Source of the DNA: Acanthacorydalis orientalis
Taxonomy: Eukaryota > Arthropoda > Insecta > Megaloptera > Corydalidae
Direction of reading: 5' to 3'
DNA length: 64,000 nucleotides
Assembly (NCBI GenBank): GCA_034766995.1
Contig: CM068320.1
Location: forward strand, 7,816,501 to 7,880,500
Shown piece after piece: positions 1 through 12,095 of the stretch. The notes beneath the pieces were generated by a model. That model was not told the DNA's origin. It searched no databases and saw only the letters and a program-made list of their open reading frames with translations. Made by a program: the position numbers and the translations under genes. How positions within the stretch are numbered: the stretch's first letter is position 1; every line of letters begins with the position of its first letter.

Positions 1-250
1 CTCAGCGCACTCTGGCAGAAATCGTTGACAACGCGGCGAGTACGGACTTACGGATTTGTGTGGATTACGAGGATCGTGCATAGCAGATCGCAGATAAATC
101 CATGGCGCGGTAACACGAACTGTGTTCCTTGCCTCCAGTTACCGGCTGGCAACCGTATCAACCCGCAACCCACACAAACATACACCCGGCGGAATCTCTT
201 TGTTTTCTTTGTACGGCTTCCATTGTGTCGGTCGCAATAAGTGGCGATTT
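1..250. other. GC-richer unassigned block at the left edge
   Basis: This stretch is clearly richer in G+C and CpG than the DNA after it and ends near a poly-T run at about 260. Its open frame from 25 to 240 has no motif I recognise. The abrupt drop in composition suggests the end of a mobile element that continues outside the window (an LTR or a LINE 5' region), or a host promoter or untranslated exon. Nothing visible decides between these. Confidence 0.3.
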
Positions 251-604
251 TGTTTTCGTTTTTTTTTTGTCTTTTAAACGCGGACTTTGCAGATTATGTA
301 AGTGTATTGATTATTTTTTAAGTGTTTTCACAAAGTATACGTTTCCTCAAATAAATATTGAATGCTCTCTTATAAGAATAACAAGCACTTTGTTGCAATG
401 TATTTGTCTTTCATCTGCATTTATAAAAATTCATTTTTTTTCATATAAATATAAATAAAAATAATAACTATTCATAAGGTAAATGATGATAAATTATAAA
501 AGAAGTTCGTGCAATACTACTCTTAATACCTTAACTTTATCTTTTCATAAAAGTACAATAAAAAATTAAAAAATAAAATAAAAAATGTTTAAAATCATTA
601 TAAA

Positions 605-1252
605 TAATGATATATCATCATTAGCCGCTGTCAATGCACTGCTGGATAAATGCCTCTTCTATAATTTTCCATTTTTTACGATTGAATGCCTCTTTTCTAC
701 TGATTCTCAATAATGTTTAATTCCCTTATCCTACATGTTCATTGGTTTCTTTCTTGGTCTTTTTATATACTTTAGGTCTCAGTTAATAATTTCTGTTATC
801 CATCGGTTGTCTTTCCTTTTTGCAAAATACCTCGCCCATTTCTATTTCACACTCTTTACTCTTCTGATTACATCTCTAACTCCTGTCTGTTTTCGTATTC
901 ATTCTATTCTTTTCCTATCTCTTCTTCTTATTCCTAGCATAGATCTTTCCATACTTCTCTGTGTTTTTTGGAGTCTCTGAATGATTTTGGCGTTAAGCAT
1001 CCTTGATTCGCTACCGTACGTAAAAACTGGTAGTACACATTTATCAAATACTTCTTTCTTCAAACAGAGTGGAAATTTTGATTTAAATATCAAGTCGTTT
1101 CGTCCAAATGGGCTCCATTACATTTTTATTCTTCTGTTTATTTTTTCAATGAATGATCCATCTTTGTTGATATACTGGCCTAGATAGACATACTTCGTAA
1201 CTTCTATTTCTGTTCATTTTACTTCAATTTTCTTCAGGCAGACAAACCCATT
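605..1252 (-). mobile_element. RTE-like LINE, 3' segment (locus 1)
   Basis: Read on the minus strand this encodes the region after the reverse transcriptase of an RTE-like non-LTR retrotransposon. Recognisable pieces are the motif PLCLKKEVFDKCVLPVFTYG, then QRLQKTQRSMERSMLG and RRRDRKRIE, and near the end EEAFIQQCID just before a stop. The same peptides occur in a better preserved copy at 45406-46083, so the two belong to one family. The coding strand ends with a short ATG/ATGATG-rich tail near 605, the type of simple-repeat tail expected for RTE elements. Frames are broken by stops and shifts. The 5' continuation lies at 2554-3440, beyond an inserted Jockey-like element. I infer a dead 5'-truncated insertion. 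The clade assignment rests on remembered family motifs, not a search. Confidence 0.85.
1242..1252. repeat. Target-site duplication, left copy
   Basis: The 11-mer acaaacccatt occurs here and again at 2543-2553. The two copies bracket the Jockey-like insertion, and each lies inside the RTE-like frame corresponding to [10 protein letters not shown] in the intact copy at 45.4 kb. Confidence 0.85.
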
Positions 1253-2542
1253 CGTTTCACTGTTGTGCCAGCGTTAAGCGCTTCAAATGTGTTGAGTGCG
1301 AGGTACGAAGACCTATAACTCATAACTATAAACAACACTCGTTCCGTCGACACGTAACAACGATCGAGGAGAGCGGACGGCACTGTTCGAGCTTTTTTTA
1401 TAAAAATATCACACGGAAATGCTCCGGAGGGATCGGCTCGGGGCGCGAGGGAAGCCCGCTGTCCACGACCCACATCCCGAGCCGAGACCAATTCTCGTCA
1501 TGTGAGGTGGAGGTGTTCCCATCATAACGCCAATAGCTTCGACCGCCTGTAGCGGTACCATGGATTGGACGGGTCGTAAACGCCGAAATTGTTGATCAGG
1601 GCGTTCTAGCTTGATGCGGACTGGCCATACAGAGTACGAGCTTGACAACACACAAACTCGCAGAGTGTAGAGATCCGAAGATCGTTATGCAGAGTATCGT
1701 TCCGAACGAAGTAGTGCGCACCCGAAATGACGCGCAGTATCTTGTTATGAAGTACCTGCAATCGTTTGAGTGAGGCGGGCGCGAAAGCCCAGGCTCGAAT
1801 CAGGCTGGTGTAAAGCATGGCTCTACTCCTCAGCGATAATTGCAATCGGTGGTTGAGTAGCGGGTACAGTCTGCCGAACTGTCTTGTCGCCTTGTCTAGT
1901 ACGTTGTCGGCATGGCGTCTAAACGTCACTCGGTTGTCGAGAGTGACGCCGAGGTACCTGGCCTCGGCAATCCACCCGACGATCGTGTCGCGATGTGTAG
2001 GTCAGGAAGATAGACGTTCATCTTCTTAATAAATAGGAACGCCTCGCACTTTCCAGCGTTAACTCTCATTCGCCAAATACCGTAGTATTCGACGAGATCA
2101 TCGAGATGACGCTGTAAACGTGTGTGGAGCACCCCTACCTTCCATGACTAGGCGACGATGGCGATGTCGTCCATGTACAGCGCAGTGGTTTGTCCCCTCG
2201 GAATGTCATTGACAAACAGGGAGAACAGTACCGGAGCCACAACGATGCCCTGCGAGACGCCAGCCTCCACGAGTGGCACTTGACCTCGCCTCCTCCACGC
2301 GCACGTAGAAGCTGTGACCCGACAGATACGATGCCACAAGGTGAATCGTACTATCGGGAAGATCAGCGTAGACAAGCTTGTACAGGAGACCTGCGTGTCA
2401 GACCTTGTCAAACGCCTTTTCAATATCGAGAAGGACGACGGCGGTCATACGCTTCTCGTTGAATCTGCGGGTTCGTGCTCCGCCAGCCACAAAACCTGCT
2501 GAACAGTGCCGTGACCACGCCGACATCCGAACTGAAGAGAGA
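1253..2542 (-). mobile_element. Jockey-like LINE fragment inserted in the RTE copy
   Basis: Minus-strand frames read through a Jockey-type reverse transcriptase in the expected order. From high to low coordinates these are VVLLDIEKAFDKV (2398-2440), GVSQGIVVAPVLFSLFVNDI, the catalytic box ALYMDDIAIVA (the usual YADD replaced by YMDD), LDDLVEYYGIWRMRVNAGKC, LYPLLNHRLQLSLRSRAMLY and LKRLQVLHNKILRVISGAHY. The post-RT tail runs to about 1253. Several stops and shifts separate the frames, so it is a pseudogene. It is 5'-truncated inside the RT domain, which is common for LINE insertions. The direct repeat acaaacccatt occurs at 1242-1252 and 2543-2553, exactly at both ends, and is the target duplication. 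GC content is well above the surroundings. No poly-A tail is visible at the 3' end. Confidence 0.85.
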
Positions 2543-2553
2543 ACAAACCCATT
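2543..2553. repeat. Target-site duplication, right copy
   Basis: Second copy of acaaacccatt. Removing 1253-2542 and one repeat restores continuity with the RTE-like copy at 45420-45470, which shows that this is the insertion point. Confidence 0.85.
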
Positions 2554-3440
2554 GAACAACACTTTTGTTTCTATGTGATTCATGTTTAGACCAATATTTT
2601 AACTGGCATCATCTAATTATTCTATCCTCTTTTGTAGCTCTTCCGGAATACTTGCGAAGATAACGATATCATCAGCAGACAGGAAGTGACTTAATCTTTC
2701 ACCATTATTTCGATTCTTTCTTCCTTCCAGTCAAGCGATTTTAATTCTTCTTCTAAGACTGCAATGAATAATATCGGCGAAATCGCATCTCTTTGTCTTA
2801 TACATTTCTCGATTTTTATCTTTTTTGTTTCTTCATGTAACTGCATTGTCAAGGTTGCATTCTTGTAGATGTTATTTATCAACTCGTTGTATATGTCTTA
2901 GTTCTTCAATGCAGGTATGGCCGATGAGGTGGTAATAGACTCGAACGGCTTTTCATAGTATATAAATTCAAGACATACTGGTATTTGATATTCATTTGAT
3001 CGGTTAATTACTTCCTTCGCTACTTAAATTTGATCTATTGTACTAAATCTGCTTTGAAATCCTTCTTATTTCCTTGGTTGAGAGAAATCTAGTTGCGCTT
3101 GTAGACGTTTTGAAATTATTTTTGTCAAGATCTTATATATTGTAGATAATAGACTAATTGGTCAGTAAGTCAGTCAGTAAAAGTTCTCAGATCCACTTTA
3201 TCTCCTTTCTTGTGTAGAAAAATTATGGTGTCTTCATTCCATTTATCTGGGATAGTTATTTTGTCTATACATGATGTAAATATGTCGGCAAGAAGTTTTT
3301 CAGTTTTTTCGCCTACCAACTTGAAGATTTCTACTATTAATCCATCATTCTCTGTTTCTCTTCCATTTTTCATATTCTTTATTGCATATGAAACCTCTTC
3401 CAGCAGTGCTAATGAGAAATAATGATATATATCATATATA
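2554..3440 (-). mobile_element. RTE-like LINE, reverse-transcriptase segment (locus 1)
   Basis: On the minus strand this is an RTE-like reverse transcriptase in broken frames. From 3440 downward it reads EEVSYAIKNMKNGRETENDG, IPDKWNEDTIIFLHKKGDK, PISLLSTIYKILTKIISKRL, NEYQIPVCLEFIYYEKPFES, NNIYKNATLTMQLHEE, IRQRDAISPILFIAVLEE and the catalytic box SADDIVIFA, followed by GLNMNHIETKVLFNGFV up to the Jockey insertion. This is the normal order of RT motifs through the active-site Asp pair. The upstream limit is the edge of the family-A mariner at 3441, next to a short AT repeat. No endonuclease domain is present, so the copy is 5'-truncated or was cut off. Frame breaks occur near 3165 and 2690, among others. 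Confidence 0.85.
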
Positions 3441-4353
3441 GACAATTAAGTAATGCGAGCGATTTTTTTTCTCGGCCTGTGGTAACACTGCGAACCTGTA
3501 ACTCCGCCACCGTAATAGCAGATCCCTACTCTCTCGATTGAGACCTTGACCACCCTCGTACGATCATTTCTTCGCCAGCTGTTTAGTGTTTTGTAACAAC
3601 GCGCGAGTAGTGCATGTCACGAAAATGGAACAGAGAAATTTAGATAAGATTGTCTCGAGCAGGTTGAAAGTGATCCTACTCTTCTCGATCGAGTTATTAC
3701 TGGTGATGAAAGTTGGTTCTTTCAATATGACCCCGAAGCTAAACGACAAAGGCAACAGTGGCTGTCCCCTGGAGCACCAAGTCCAAAGAAGGCGAGAATG
3801 AGCAAGTCCAAAGTGAAAACCATGTTGATTTGCTTCTTCGACAGCAAAGGGATGGTTCACAAAGAGTTCGTACCACCTGGACAAACCGTAAATCAAGTAT
3901 TCTACCGCAATGTGCTCGAAAAATTACGAACAAGGGTGCTCAGAGTGCGTCCAGAGATCGCGAAGACTTGGGTTCTGCATCACGACAATGCTCCCTGTCA
4001 CAGTGCGTTCAGTGTCTCTCAGTTTTTGGCGTCTAAAGGCATCGCAACGTTACCACAACCGCCCTATTCACCGGACATGTCACCCTGCGACTTTTTCCTA
4101 TTCCCCCATATGAAAAAATTCGCCAAAGGTCGACATTTTGACTCCGTTGAAGATATCCAAGAATCTGTGACGAGGGTACTCGGAGAGGTCCCACAAGAAG
4201 TGTTCCAGAATTGTTACGAAAACTGGAAAACTCGCTGAAATAAGTGTATAGATGCGGGAGGGGACTACTTTGAAGGGGATCGCAGCGATGTACCTTAATT
4301 TTTAAATATACTCGATTTTTGAATTTTGTCGCATTACTTAATTGTCTGACCTC

Positions 4354-4354
<1 letters not shown>
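3441..4354 (+). mobile_element. Family-A mariner (DD34D), internally deleted, copy 1
   Basis: The right end is an intact inverted repeat, tcgcattacttaattgtc followed by tgacctcg. The left end begins gacaattaagtaatgcga and lacks the outer eight bases that copy 2 retains. The transposase catalytic region is open in one frame from about 3648, with ITGDESWFFQYDPE, HHDNAPCHSAF and YSPDMSPCDFFLFPH. Thirty-four residues separate the second and third Asp, so it is a DD34D mariner. The N-terminal DNA-binding half is missing: after an ATG at 3625 only MEQRNLD remains before the sequence jumps, out of frame, to the catalytic region. Length is 914 bp against about 1.3 kb for a full mariner. A (TA)n array abuts the right end. 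Confidence 0.92.
3798..4238 (+). pseudogene. Mariner transposase C-terminal fragment (copy 1)
   Basis: A 146-codon open frame starting at MSKSKVKTMLICFFD covers the second and third catalytic Asp (HHDNAPCHS and SPDMSPCDFF). It stops early: ENWKTR is followed by TGA where copy 2 at 44799-45299 has TGG and continues to the natural end NKCIDAGGDYFEGD. The frame is also open upstream to about 3648 and includes the first Asp in ITGDESW, but no start codon precedes it. The product would lack the helix-turn-helix domains, so it cannot bind the ITRs as a normal mariner transposase does. The frames in other registers across this region are shadows. Confidence 0.85.
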
Positions 4355-4427
<73 letters not shown>

Positions 4428-4438
4428 GTATATATATA
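4355..4438. repeat. (TA)n array at mariner copy 1 right end
   Basis: Alternating TA with a few TG interruptions, starting at the base after the mariner ITR. Confidence 0.95.
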
Positions 4439-5428
4439 CGTATTAATTCATTAATTTTAGCTTAAATATCTGATATTATTTTTATCAAAATTATTTAACA
4501 GATCTGTGATTGACTTACAAACGTCTATTAATATTATAAATGGTCCAAAAAAAACATGAACATTTCTAAGCTAGGTTATAAGTAGGTTCGTTAATATTAT
4601 GTGTACATATGAAACCGGTTCCTTTTTTATGAAAAATGAATATTTACAGAAAAATGGAAAACATTTCAATCCTCAAAATGTTCTCCATTTTATATAACTT
4701 TGCTCCATCTTTCGGGTAACTGACAAATCTCTTATCGAAAAAATGACGATTTTTCAAATGTCATCATGTTCACTACTTTTTCGTAGGTTTATGTCATCTA
4801 CTTGGCCAAGATATATAGTGTTTTCAAATATTAAAATTCACACATTAAGACCATGAAACGACAAAAAAAATTAGCTTAATACAGTGTTACGATTGATTCG
4901 ATTTAAAGACAATGAATTAATGTTCACACTTGATATTTAGCATCTAATCTGAACAGAATTGAGTTGAAAAATTATTAGTATACGATGAACATTAACTCAT
5001 TTATATTAACAACAAGCAATTATCTTTCGCCTTTAGAATGAACCTGTTCCAGAAAATTTCAATTCTTATTGACTGATAGAAAGTTTATATGTATTTATAA
5101 AAATACAAAATATACTCTTAATTCTACGCTTTACCCAGTAACTAAAAAAATGCAATTATGTTAATACTTCATGATTATTTGAGACTTAATGATACATTAT
5201 TTTAAATATTTATAAATTTTTAGTTTGAAAACAATAATAGATCAATTTTTTATTGATCCTACAACCTATAATGTTTTGCTTAACGAAAATGTTTAATAAT
5301 TAATTACTAATCATATGTTATTATTGGTTATACATACTCGTATTTCTATATTAATGTTATAAATGTCAAAACGCTTATATACAGAAAGATATCAGATGTG
5401 TACCTTATCAACACGCTCTCACTCTCTC

Positions 5429-5431
<3 letters not shown>
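4439..5431. other. AT-rich tract without recognisable genes
   Basis: No frame longer than 60 codons and no transposon motif seen on either strand. Confidence 0.6.

Positions 5432-5484
<53 letters not shown>
5432..5484. repeat. (TA)n array
   Basis: About 26 uninterrupted TA units, preceded by a short CT-rich stretch (cactctctcgc). Confidence 0.95.
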
Positions 5485-5487
<3 letters not shown>

Positions 5488-7211
5488 AAAGCAACCTAGT
5501 TGACCTACTTATTACACCTCTATTGTCATAATAAAGAAAGTCTTGAACATAAACCTATGAATTATTATTTCTTTATGTTCATTTTTTCGACGGATGGTAC
5601 GTTTTCAGATGTTTATAGTTAATCAAATTTATTTATTGTTTAATTTATTGATTTTCTTTTTAAAAAACACTACTTTCTCTTTCGATACATTTTTTACTGT
5701 CAGTAAAAGAAAAAATAATTTTTGTTAGCAGTATATATGTTTTTGTTTCGATTTATAGAGTAATTTGATTCTTAAATCATTTTTTTCAGAGTGATATCAA
5801 ACTATCGAACGTAACATTCAAACTACAACAATAAAACGTAAATTAAAACTATGTTAAAATACAATATCCAAATTATTGACTGGTAAAACTACTTCCTCTC
5901 AGTAAATCTTGCATATATGTGCCCTTAAATATGACTTGAAAATTACAGATATAACTTATACTAAAATACTTCAAATATAACCACTTGAAATGAAATAAAA
6001 ACAAAACATATGCCTTTCGTCAATCATTTTTATAAAAAAATAGCCTGTAATTTAATGATAAATGTAATAAATTTCATCCCATAATCAAATTTTGATATAT
6101 CCAGCATAAAAACAGGCGTAATGACCGATTTGTTGTTTGAAACGGTCCTGAAAAAGGTTAACCATAAAAGTGAATATCTGACCTCGTGAAAAAGATAACA
6201 TTATAAGTACACACAGTTAGAATCGTTTCGCAGCAACGAAACACATCCACCAAAATTCCAGGTAATTTAAACCCTCCGGCTGTATGTAGCGAAAGAGAAG
6301 AAACATCAAAGGACCTACGTAATTTTCAAATAAGCAGATTGTACGGATATCTATATCTACGCGCTTTGTTTGCATAAAGCCAAAAGTGGGCGGGAGAGAA
6401 TTTTTTTACCTTTAAGCTTTACGCTATCACGTATATACATGTCTTCTCAGTATGTAGCATGTATTAAATTTTAGTTATATCCGCCAGCTCTAAGTTTATA
6501 CAATTTTGTTTTCTAAACAACATTGCTTAACAAATAATTTTTATCAGTGATTTCAAAATTATTTGTTGACCGAAGATTGATTCATATTTCTGTCTACTTA
6601 GTTTGAAACAAGTATTTTAATATAATAGTACTTATATATACTACTTGAAATACATGTTCTAAGTAAATCTAATCAATTCTACTTTTTATGACTTTATAAA
6701 AATTTTAAAAAAACAAAAAACTGAAAGATGCGTGACGTGCATTCATAAACATTTTTATATTAATATAATTATATCTATTGCAAGAAGTATAAAACAAATT
6801 TAAAAAATAATTAGAAAATAAACCTATTATGTTTCTAAGAATATTTGAACAACTCAGTGTGAACCAAATCAATCACATATTGAATAAGAGAAGCTCAAAA
6901 TTATTATACTACAATAAGTTAGAAAAAAGTCATAATCATACTCATTAATATTAATTTCATATGGAATATTATATGAACAATTAATTGAAGCCATTTAATA
7001 CATAAATAAATGAAAAATATCAAAAAGATTTCAACATTTTTTTCAATGCATAATAATTTTTTTCAGATAACTTTAAATTAATTTAGCAAATATTTTATAA
7101 ATAATCCTTACTATATAATCTTAGTTTCAAACTATATTAAAAAAGTTTATACGTATAAAATTGTACGCTTATTAAAATAAAATTTAAAACAATTTACTTA
7201 ATATTACTTAG

Positions 7212-7216
<5 letters not shown>
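5485..7216. other. AT-rich tract; slightly GC-richer at 6230-6420
   Basis: No coding region is supported. The stretch 6230-6420 is less AT-rich but every frame is short. A small inverted repeat, gtttcg/cgaaac, occurs near 6225-6242. Confidence 0.5.

Positions 7217-7276
<60 letters not shown>
7217..7276. repeat. (TA)n array at mariner left end
   Basis: About 30 TA units running directly into the mariner ITR that starts at 7277. Confidence 0.95.
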
Positions 7277-7280
<4 letters not shown>

Positions 7281-8413
7281 GCTTCCAAGAAAGTTCTGTC
7301 GCTGTTATAAAGTACAATAAATCCAAAGATTGTTTATACTTGTATCGAAAAAAATTCCAAGAATTGTTTATCAATAATGTTAGCATGCGTTTTAAATGAA
7401 TCTCGGACTGCTCACTTTAATTTAAAAAATAATTCTAAACTTAAAAATGTATGTGAAAAATAGTGTAGTACGTGCGTGTTAGTGTTATGAATTTAAGCTT
7501 GGGACTAACGCTACAGAAACTACAAAAAAATTATACTTCGACTAGAAAAAATACAGTTACATCAAGAACGTCACAGAGATAGTTTAAAAAGTTTTCTGCC
7601 GAGGATGAATCCATTAAAGACGAGACTATATCAGGCAGACCATCAAATTTAAATATCGACGAATCAGAGACAATAATTGAAACAAATTCCAGTTTAACTT
7701 GTCAACAGCTTGCAGAATTGTTGAAAGTAAGTGACGAAACAATACGGAAGAATTTACACAAAATAGGAAAGAGGTGGAAAAAATTAAATGGGTACCGCAC
7801 GAATTAACTCCAAGTAACAAATTACAGCATCTTACAATCTGTACATCTCTTATTTCACGACTAAAATCAGAGAACTTTTTGGATCAAGTTTTGACCACTG
7901 ATGAAAAATTACTTATTCCAACTACAAAGTACTCACCACTGGACTTCATGAAGTGATCCTATCCCACCAAGTCCTAAATGAAACTTAACACCGCGAAAAC
8001 TTCTTCTCTATGTGTGGTGGACTTCAAAAGGAATTATTCGCCATGAATATCTACGAGCGGGTCAAACGCTCACGGAAAACATTTTTCGTGAACAACTCCA
8101 ACAAGTACACGATGCATTAAAACAAAAACAGTGAGTATTTGTAAATCGGAAAAAAGTATTATTTTTGCGAGATAACGCACGACCACACGTTGCAGTAGAG
8201 AGGAGAACAAAAATTATGACTAGAGTGGAAGATCCTCCCCCATGCCCCATATTCCCCAGACATATCTCCATCAGATTATCACTTATTTTTATCTTTGGAC
8301 AATCGTATGCCTGCTAAACAATTTAATAATGAAGAAGTATTAAAAATGGAGGTATCTACATTTTTTGAAAATAAAAATAATCAGTTTTATAAAAATCGAA
8401 TTTATAAATTATC

Positions 8414-8416
<3 letters not shown>
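7277..8416 (+). mobile_element. Decayed mariner transposon (DD34D type), right end lost
   Basis: The left end begins ttaggcttccaagaaagt immediately after a (TA)n array. Plus-strand pieces appear in mariner order: FKKFSAEDESIKDE, SGRPSNLNIDESETIIE, a second helix-turn-helix region (LTCQQLAELLKVSDETIRK), WVPHELTPSNK (7786-7818), QVLTTDEKL with the first catalytic Asp near 7900, GIIRHEYLRAGQTLTENIF, and LFLRDNARPHVA with the second Asp near 8170. The tail reads MPAKQFNNEEVLKMEV. Frameshifts lie near 7770, 7960 and 8230, and there are in-frame stops. No matching right ITR is found: the sequence runs into a (TA)n array at 8417. The ITR and motifs differ from family A, so this is a separate subfamily. 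It cannot encode an active transposase. Confidence 0.85.
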
Positions 8417-8459
<43 letters not shown>

Positions 8460-8468
8460 TTATGTATA
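8417..8468. repeat. (TA)n array with TGTA variants
   Basis: About 17 TA units followed by tgtatgtatttatgtata. It replaces the expected right end of the mariner before it. Confidence 0.9.
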
Positions 8469-9247
<779 letters not shown>

Positions 9248-9273
9248 ATTTTCATTAAATTTCTAAATAGATA

Positions 9274-9680
9274 CGTGGGTCGTATGATAAGTATGGTAAA
9301 AAGCAAGCTAGACACGGTTTTTAGTAAAAAATCGATTTTATTTCTGAACATAGTCTCCATTGAGCGCTATACACTTGGTCCAGCGAGTCTGCAAAATACG
9401 CATTTAACGGTGGCAACGACATCCTCATTCGACGAGAATTTCTTCCTACCGAGCCAAATTTTCAAGTTTGCGATGAGTAAAAAGTCGCACGGAGCCAAGT
9501 TCGGAGTATAGGGTGGATGAGGAATCAATTCGAAGCCTAATTCGTACAGTTTTTCCATTGAGACGGTAAATTTATAGGACGATGCATTGTCCTGATGAAA
9601 GAGCACTTTTTTGTACGCCAATCTTGTCTTTTTTTGTGTCAGCTCTTCGTTCAAACGGTCCGTTAATGTTGCATTGTTGA
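9274..9680 (-). mobile_element. Family-B mariner, 5'-truncated
   Basis: The minus strand carries the 3' third of a DD34D mariner. A 95-codon open frame (9367-9654) contains VLFHQDNASSYKF, LYELGFELIPHPPYTPN and LAPCDFLLIANLKIWLG, with 34 residues between the Asp of HQDN and the Asp of PCDF. The outer end is an ITR, cgtgggtcgtatgataagta, at 9274, preceded by TA. The same terminal sequence and tail occur in the element ending at 63344, so both are one family. The other end stops at about 9680 inside the coding region, where similarity to the 62.9 kb copy ceases, so this is a truncated copy. Changes in the conserved motifs (DNASS for DNAPC, YTPNLAP for YSPDLAP) suggest decay. Confidence 0.88.
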
Positions 9681-11212
9681 TTAAATATTTTTAATGAAGT
9701 CAGATTCTAAATTTAAAGAATAAAATTGAAATATATAAATGATTTGTAAACATCATTATTTTAATAAGACTCATGGTTTTCAGTTAGGAGAAACTACGTT
9801 CTTCAGTTTTTTGTAACTATTACTATTATTGTACAAACAAGAATTTTTTCTAGGAATACACAGACCGCTTTGAATCAAGTTTTTTTCTTGGTATCATTTT
9901 TTGCCGCTAGTTTCGTTTTTACATATAACTTCTTTTATTTGTCAGTCACTTAGTTAATTCAAAAATGTCTAAAAAGAACTTATGAAGTTTTCTCTCAAAA
10001 TTCTACTTTAACCTATTATATTTCTTCATAATTCTTAATGGATTCATGTGTCTATTTTATTGTTATTCGAAATAATTTAAACATTATTAATATTTCGAAT
10101 ACATCGTATATATAATATTATGAGGATAAAAAATAATAATTTTCCTCTATTTAATATGTCTTATAACAGTAACGACCATAATAAATATCTGAAGACTATC
10201 TGGAATTTATTCATGTTAAAAACATATATTTTTATTAAATATAGGCAGATTTGTGTGAAACAAAAGATTTATTCTATTGACACTCTGTGCAAAGTTACAG
10301 CTCGAATAATTAATTATGAATTCAGAAGAGAAAAACATATTGATCATTACAAATAAATATGAACAATTCATGAATGATCAGCATTGTATGTCACATCACA
10401 TTCTAAAAATTGCATATATTGCGTTGAACACTACTTGAATTGTGCAATCACCTAAGTTAACTACAAAAAGCGTCCCTCTAACAAATTTAAAAAAAATTAT
10501 TAAACCAACGTTGGCTTACTAAAATATCATATATATTCTTCCACATTCGAGTAGAAATTTTAAATTTTATAACTAATATAACATGCAACAAAGAATATGG
10601 ATGTTAATATTAAATATTATTTTATTATAATTATTAATTATTAAATAAATAACATTCAGTCATATCCATGACCATTTAAAAGAAAAAAGTTTTTATTACT
10701 TGCACTTCTAATATAGTTGTACACAATTCATCACTTATCGAGTTTCATAAATCAAATTGTAAAAAAACTGTTGAAATTTTTCACTAAGAGTAACTTAGTT
10801 CACTCTATCGAAAGAATAAGAACAAGTAACATTATTGATACAAGCATTTATAAGAGTTTATTTTTTAAATTTTTACTCTCGTACTATTACAGAATATATA
10901 ATCAATACTTTTCTTTAAATAGAATATTTGATACGTGTAAAAATTATAACGTGAACATTATAAAAAGAATCATTTAAAACATTTAAATATCTTCCATCTA
11001 CGAAAAAATAATCTTAATTTAATCTTAATCTAAATGTTATAAAATAAGTAAAAAATAATCATCGAAATAACTTTTAGTAAATGATCAAGCTCTATTTAGT
11101 CAGAATTTGATGAGGGACAGCATCCAAAATTGTCCATACGAAACTGTGAACAGGAATTATACTAAAAACTGTTCTTTTTAAGAAAAAAACTGTCAATTAT
11201 ATCCTAAATATA

Positions 11213-11216
<4 letters not shown>
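9681..11216. other. AT-rich tract
   Basis: Frames at 10120-10356 and 10717-10977 are Ile/Asn/Lys/Tyr-rich, as expected by chance in AT-rich DNA. They have no motifs and are not called. Confidence 0.55.

Positions 11217-11304
<88 letters not shown>
11217..11304. repeat. (TA)n array with TGTA interruptions
   Basis: TA repeats interrupted by tgta and tgtgta blocks. Confidence 0.95.
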
Positions 11305-11306
<2 letters not shown>

Positions 11307-11695
11307 CCAGAGCCCTTTTCATGGTAAATAGTTGAAATTCGTGTTACAAGACAATTTTAAACTCAAAATGCACTTACTGGAAAGAAAAAAAAACAATAAA
11401 AAAATAGAATTTTCTCAGAAGAGTGTTATATTATCTAGAAATAGAAGCCTAGTAAATTATAATAAATATAGGTTCTAAAAAACTATTTTATTATTATTTA
11501 TACCGATATTTATATCGTTTGTGTAAATTTTATGATTCATTTGAAATATTTTAACATAAATTACTTAAAAATAATAAGTAATTTAATGAAAAAGAAAAAA
11601 ATAATTTTATTCTAATTAAAAGAAAAGATTCATATAATTTACAGAGTTATAAAATTTATTTTTTCTTGTAAAATTTTATTTAGTATCTCATCTAG

Positions 11696-11698
<3 letters not shown>

Positions 11699-11744
<46 letters not shown>
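11699..11744. repeat. (TA)n array
   Basis: About 23 TA units. Confidence 0.95.
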
Positions 11745-11745
<1 letters not shown>

Positions 11746-11814
11746 TAATAAAATGAAAAAATCTAAAAAAAACATGCTTTTAGTATACGAAGTAAACTTG
11801 TTCTTTTTTATCTG

Positions 11815-12095
11815 CCCAGCACATTGATAACACAATGAACTCACCTCGTTGTGGCACACCAAGGTCACAAGTGATGTGTCTTATCATTGAACGAAAACAA
11901 GCATCGTGGGGCAAGTTGCTTGCAGTTCTGTGTTGATCAAAAATCTCAAATAAGCGCCAGCTAGACAGAAACGTAGGATTTATAGTTCAACAGAGGAGAA
12001 ACTGGTTTTGCTGACAAGCATCTGCTCTGTATTAGATATTTCTCAACATAATGTTTCGCAGATACCTATCTGTGATAAATCAAGTGTAACTAAAA
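11815..12095 (+). other. GC-richer island, unidentified
   Basis: Composition shifts to a nearly balanced base ratio for roughly 280 bases inside very AT-rich DNA. The best plus-strand frame starts at an ATG near 11836 and reads MNSPRCGTPRSQVMCLII then ERKQASWGKLLAVLC before a TGA. After that stop the frame continues with further stops. The composition suggests a decayed mobile element or a lost exon, but I recognise no family. Confidence 0.3.

Noticed and set aside
129..458. 109-codon plus-strand frame
   Set aside because: It overlaps another frame, is Phe/Cys-rich from poly-T stretches and has no motif. The GC-rich block is reported instead.
735..980. Membrane-protein-like plus-strand frame
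   Set aside because: Antisense of the RTE-like C-terminal region. The same effect appears opposite the 45.4 kb copy.
1817..2029. Plus-strand frames in the Jockey-like segment
   Set aside because: The RT motifs are on the minus strand, so the plus-strand frames are shadows.
3758..4036. 92-codon frame inside family-A mariner (also at 44759-45037)
   Set aside because: It is a different register from the one carrying the catalytic motifs HHDNAPCHS and PCDFF.
6225..6300. Possible tiny exon before gtaattt
   Set aside because: Only about 28 bases lie between the AG and GT, with no open-frame support beyond chance.
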